A DNA stretch of 64,000 nucleotides from Streptomyces polyasparticus. GTDB taxonomy: Bacteria > Actinomycetota > Actinomycetes > Streptomycetales > Streptomycetaceae. The notes under the pieces were generated by a model, which had not been told where the DNA came from, ran no database searches, and saw nothing but the letters and a program-made list of their open reading frames with translations. A program made the translations under genes and the position numbers. Below, piece after piece: positions 63,511 to 64,000 of this stretch; the first letter of the stretch is position 1, and the number at the start of each line of letters is the position of its first letter. The DNA lies in assembly GCF_014493765.1 (NCBI RefSeq), contig NZ_JACTVJ010000002.1:124001-188000 (forward strand), in the 5' to 3' direction.

Positions 63511-64000
63511 TCACCGAGCCGCGGTCGTCGACTTGGGGCGGTTCGCGGCCCTGCGCACCAGCTCCATGTACCGGTCCCAGTCCCAGTGCGGCCCCGGATC
63601 GGTGTGCGTGGCGCCCGGCACCTCGTTGTGCCCGACGATGTGCTTGCGGTCGATCGGGATCTCGTAACGCTCGCAGATGTCCGCCGCCAGCCGCGCCGAC
63701 GACTCGTACATCACCTTCGTGAACGACGACGGCTTGTCGACGAAGCCTTCGTGCTCGATGCCGACGCTGCGCTCGTTGTACTCCCGGTTGCCCGCGTGGA
63801 AGGCCACATCGAGCTCCCGCGCCATCTGCGTGATCTGACCGTCCCTGGCGCGGATCACATAGTGCGCGGCCGCCGCGTGCAGCGGGTCCTTGAAGACACG
63901 GATCGCCGTCTCGTAGCTGCCCTGCGTGACATGGACGACGATCCGGTCGATCTCATAGTCCGCGGGCCGGTCCGCGATCCGCAGATTCCCCGCGGAGGCC
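63511..64000 (-). CDS. N-acetylmuramoyl-L-alanine amidase, truncated by the window edge
   Basis: The C-terminal 162 codons of an Amidase_2 family peptidoglycan hydrolase; the 5' end lies beyond 64000. Zinc-ligand regions are IVVHVTQGS, then IVGHNEVPGATHTDPGPHWDW with the second and third ligands. GNREYNERSVGIEHEGFV is also typical. It cuts the amide bond between MurNAc and L-Ala. Signal peptide cannot be judged. The gene converges with the cysteine desulfurase (6 bp gap). Confidence 0.88.
   Translation of the reverse strand, partial: ASAGNLRIADRPADYEIDRIVVHVTQGSYETAIRVFKDPLHAAAAHYVIRARDGQITQMARELDVAFHAGNREYNERSVGIEHEGFVDKPSSFTKVMYESSARLAADICERYEIPIDRKHIVGHNEVPGATHTDPGPHWDWDRYMELVRRAANRPKSTTAAR

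Overview
This 64 kb window looks like a chromosomal segment of a Streptomyces or a close relative. The evidence is very high GC with strong third-position GC bias, frequent GTG starts, LacI/ROK sugar regulation, secreted glycoside hydrolases with CBM2 modules, PHO-box-like repeats, and a gcvT-gcvH-glyA operon behind a tandem glycine riboswitch. No tRNA, rRNA, CRISPR array or intact mobile element was seen. Most of the sequence is core or semi-core metabolism. A short mosaic patch at about 31.4-35.0 kb carries an ISL3-type transposase remnant.

Layout: (1) 0.1-4.8 kb, a pstSCAB phosphate importer behind candidate PHO boxes, followed by an OmpR/PhoB-type regulator whose receiver has lost its phosphorylation residues. 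(2) 4.8-12.6 kb, a saccharopine-dehydrogenase-like reductase divergent from a TetR gene. Beyond it an acyl-CoA synthetase, PHB-depolymerase-like esterase and alpha/beta hydrolase form an operon divergent from a GAF/PucR regulator. (3) 12.7-27.4 kb, an extracellular polysaccharide region: a membrane-anchored beta-strand-repeat surface protein, GH43 arabinanase, ROK kinase, secreted GH5 mannanase with CBM2, two LacI regulators, GH2 beta-mannosidase and a sugar ABC importer without its own ATPase. Several copies of a TTAACCGGTTAA-like palindrome probably tie these genes into one LacI regulon. (4) 27.5-35.0 kb, secreted unknowns, a DUF4246-like putative Fe(II)/2OG oxygenase, a rhodanese/TetR pair, a nucleotidyltransferase-fold protein, the IS remnant, and a STAS / degenerate ATPase-like / ankyrin trio. 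(5) 35.0-41.5 kb, one-carbon and serine/glycine metabolism: sdaA, an APC permease, glyA, gcvH, gcvT and the glycine riboswitch. (6) 41.8-46.7 kb, a P-loop protein, two proline-rich secreted proteins and two SseB-like proteins. (7) 46.8-59.4 kb, two complete peptide/nickel-type ABC importers. The second has a near-ideal CRP palindrome upstream. (8) 59.4-64.0 kb, a YadS/TRIC-type membrane protein, a thioesterase-fold protein, an ECF sigma factor with a membrane partner, a cysteine desulfurase and a truncated amidase.

The mannan section reads as one pathway: secreted mannanase makes mannooligosaccharides, the ABC importer takes them up, beta-mannosidase hydrolyses them inside the cell, and two LacI proteins sense the products. 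The glycine section is a catabolic switch in which the riboswitch senses glycine and controls the cleavage T and H proteins and serine hydroxymethyltransferase, with serine dehydratase nearby removing the serine formed.

Many small structural signals run through the window: tandem repeats of 21, 26, 30 and 41 bp, several starting on the stop codon of a gene, and near-perfect GC hairpins after each substrate-binding-protein gene of the three import operons that start from or contain one. All assignments are by reading the sequence; no database search was run.
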